5,688 bases of DNA from an uncultured Acidimicrobiia bacterium (lineage in GTDB: Bacteria > Actinomycetota > Acidimicrobiia > Spongiisociales > JAENVV01), in the NCBI GenBank assembly GCA_905480085.1, contig CAJQPD010000024.1, positions 1 to 5,688 of the forward strand. Reading direction: 5' to 3'. The position numbers and the translations under genes were made by a program. The notes below the pieces were generated by a model. The model worked only from the letters and a program-made list of their open reading frames with translations, had not been told where the DNA came from and made no database searches. Shown one piece after another: positions 5,532-5,688 of the stretch (position 1 is its first letter; each line of letters starts with the position of its first letter).

Positions 5532-5688
5532 GCCTCACCTCGATTGCCGGAGTGAGGGTGGGTCATTGGACACACGCCACAGCCCAAACCGGTTGCACCG
5601 TGATTGTGCCTCCCGTTCCCAACGTGGCGGCGGTTGAAGTCCGGGGCGCTGCACCGGGGAGCCGGGAACTGGCGTTGCTTGGCGTGGG
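5528..5688 (+). CDS. P1 family peptidase (DmpA-like, family S58), N-terminal fragment
   Basis: Only the first 53 codons are in the window and the frame is open at the edge. The residues match the beginning of the DmpA/P1 family. IAGVRVGHWT (6-15) is the usual I.GVrVGHwt opening, TGCTVIV (21-27) corresponds to the TGCTVvl strand, and VRGAAPGSRE (38-47) is the counterpart of VRGGAPGTRE. Family members are made as a precursor that cleaves itself before an internal Ser or Thr to form alpha and beta chains. That site lies downstream and cannot be checked. Known members are aminopeptidases, and DmpA of Ochrobactrum also acts on D-alanyl amides and esters. The true substrate here is unknown. The ATG overlaps the alr stop by four bases, so the two products are probably made together, and a link with D-alanine is a tempting but unproven inference. 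Confidence 0.85.
   Translation, partial: MSLTSIAGVRVGHWTHATAQTGCTVIVPPVPNVAAVEVRGAAPGSRELALLGV

Overview
The window reads as ordinary chromosomal DNA of a moderately GC-rich actinobacterium. The gene order rplM-rpsI-glmM ... acpS-nnr-alr is the arrangement known from Actinomycetota, and the compact layout with weak or absent Shine-Dalgarno sequences before several genes would suit a lineage such as Acidimicrobiia. That placement is inferred from gene order and sequence style, not from a marker comparison. All genes lie on the + strand and almost every base is accounted for. The longest gap between coding regions is about 100 bases.

Positions 1-269 hold the last part of a membrane transporter that resembles the C-terminus of a major facilitator superfamily drug-efflux protein. 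A good sigma-70-type promoter (TTGACG, 18 bases, TAGCAT) begins on its stop codon and drives a leader of about 65 bases and then rplM (L13, GTG start at 369) and rpsI (S9), which overlap by one base. Seven bases later glmM (phosphoglucosamine mutase) starts inside a hairpin that is followed by five T residues. This is a candidate attenuator between the strongly expressed ribosomal genes and the enzyme gene.

The second half is a metabolic block: acpS (holo-ACP synthase), nnr (bifunctional NAD(P)HX epimerase/dehydratase), alr (alanine racemase) and the beginning of a P1-family (DmpA-like, S58) peptidase that runs off the window. acpS and nnr each have a TAnnnT hexamer six or seven bases before the ATG and no convincing ribosome binding site, as expected for leaderless transcripts. 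nnr-alr and alr-peptidase are joined by ATGA overlaps of four bases, so they are probably one translationally coupled unit.

The block links translation (L13, S9) with envelope precursor supply (GlmM for UDP-GlcNAc, Alr for D-alanine), fatty-acid carrier activation (AcpS) and nicotinamide cofactor repair (Nnr). I found no mobile element, CRISPR array, RNA gene or defence system, and no undescribed multi-gene system. The points worth a second look are regulatory (the glmM hairpin, the rplM promoter palindrome, the leaderless signals) and contextual (a DmpA-like peptidase coupled to alanine racemase, and no glmS next to glmM).
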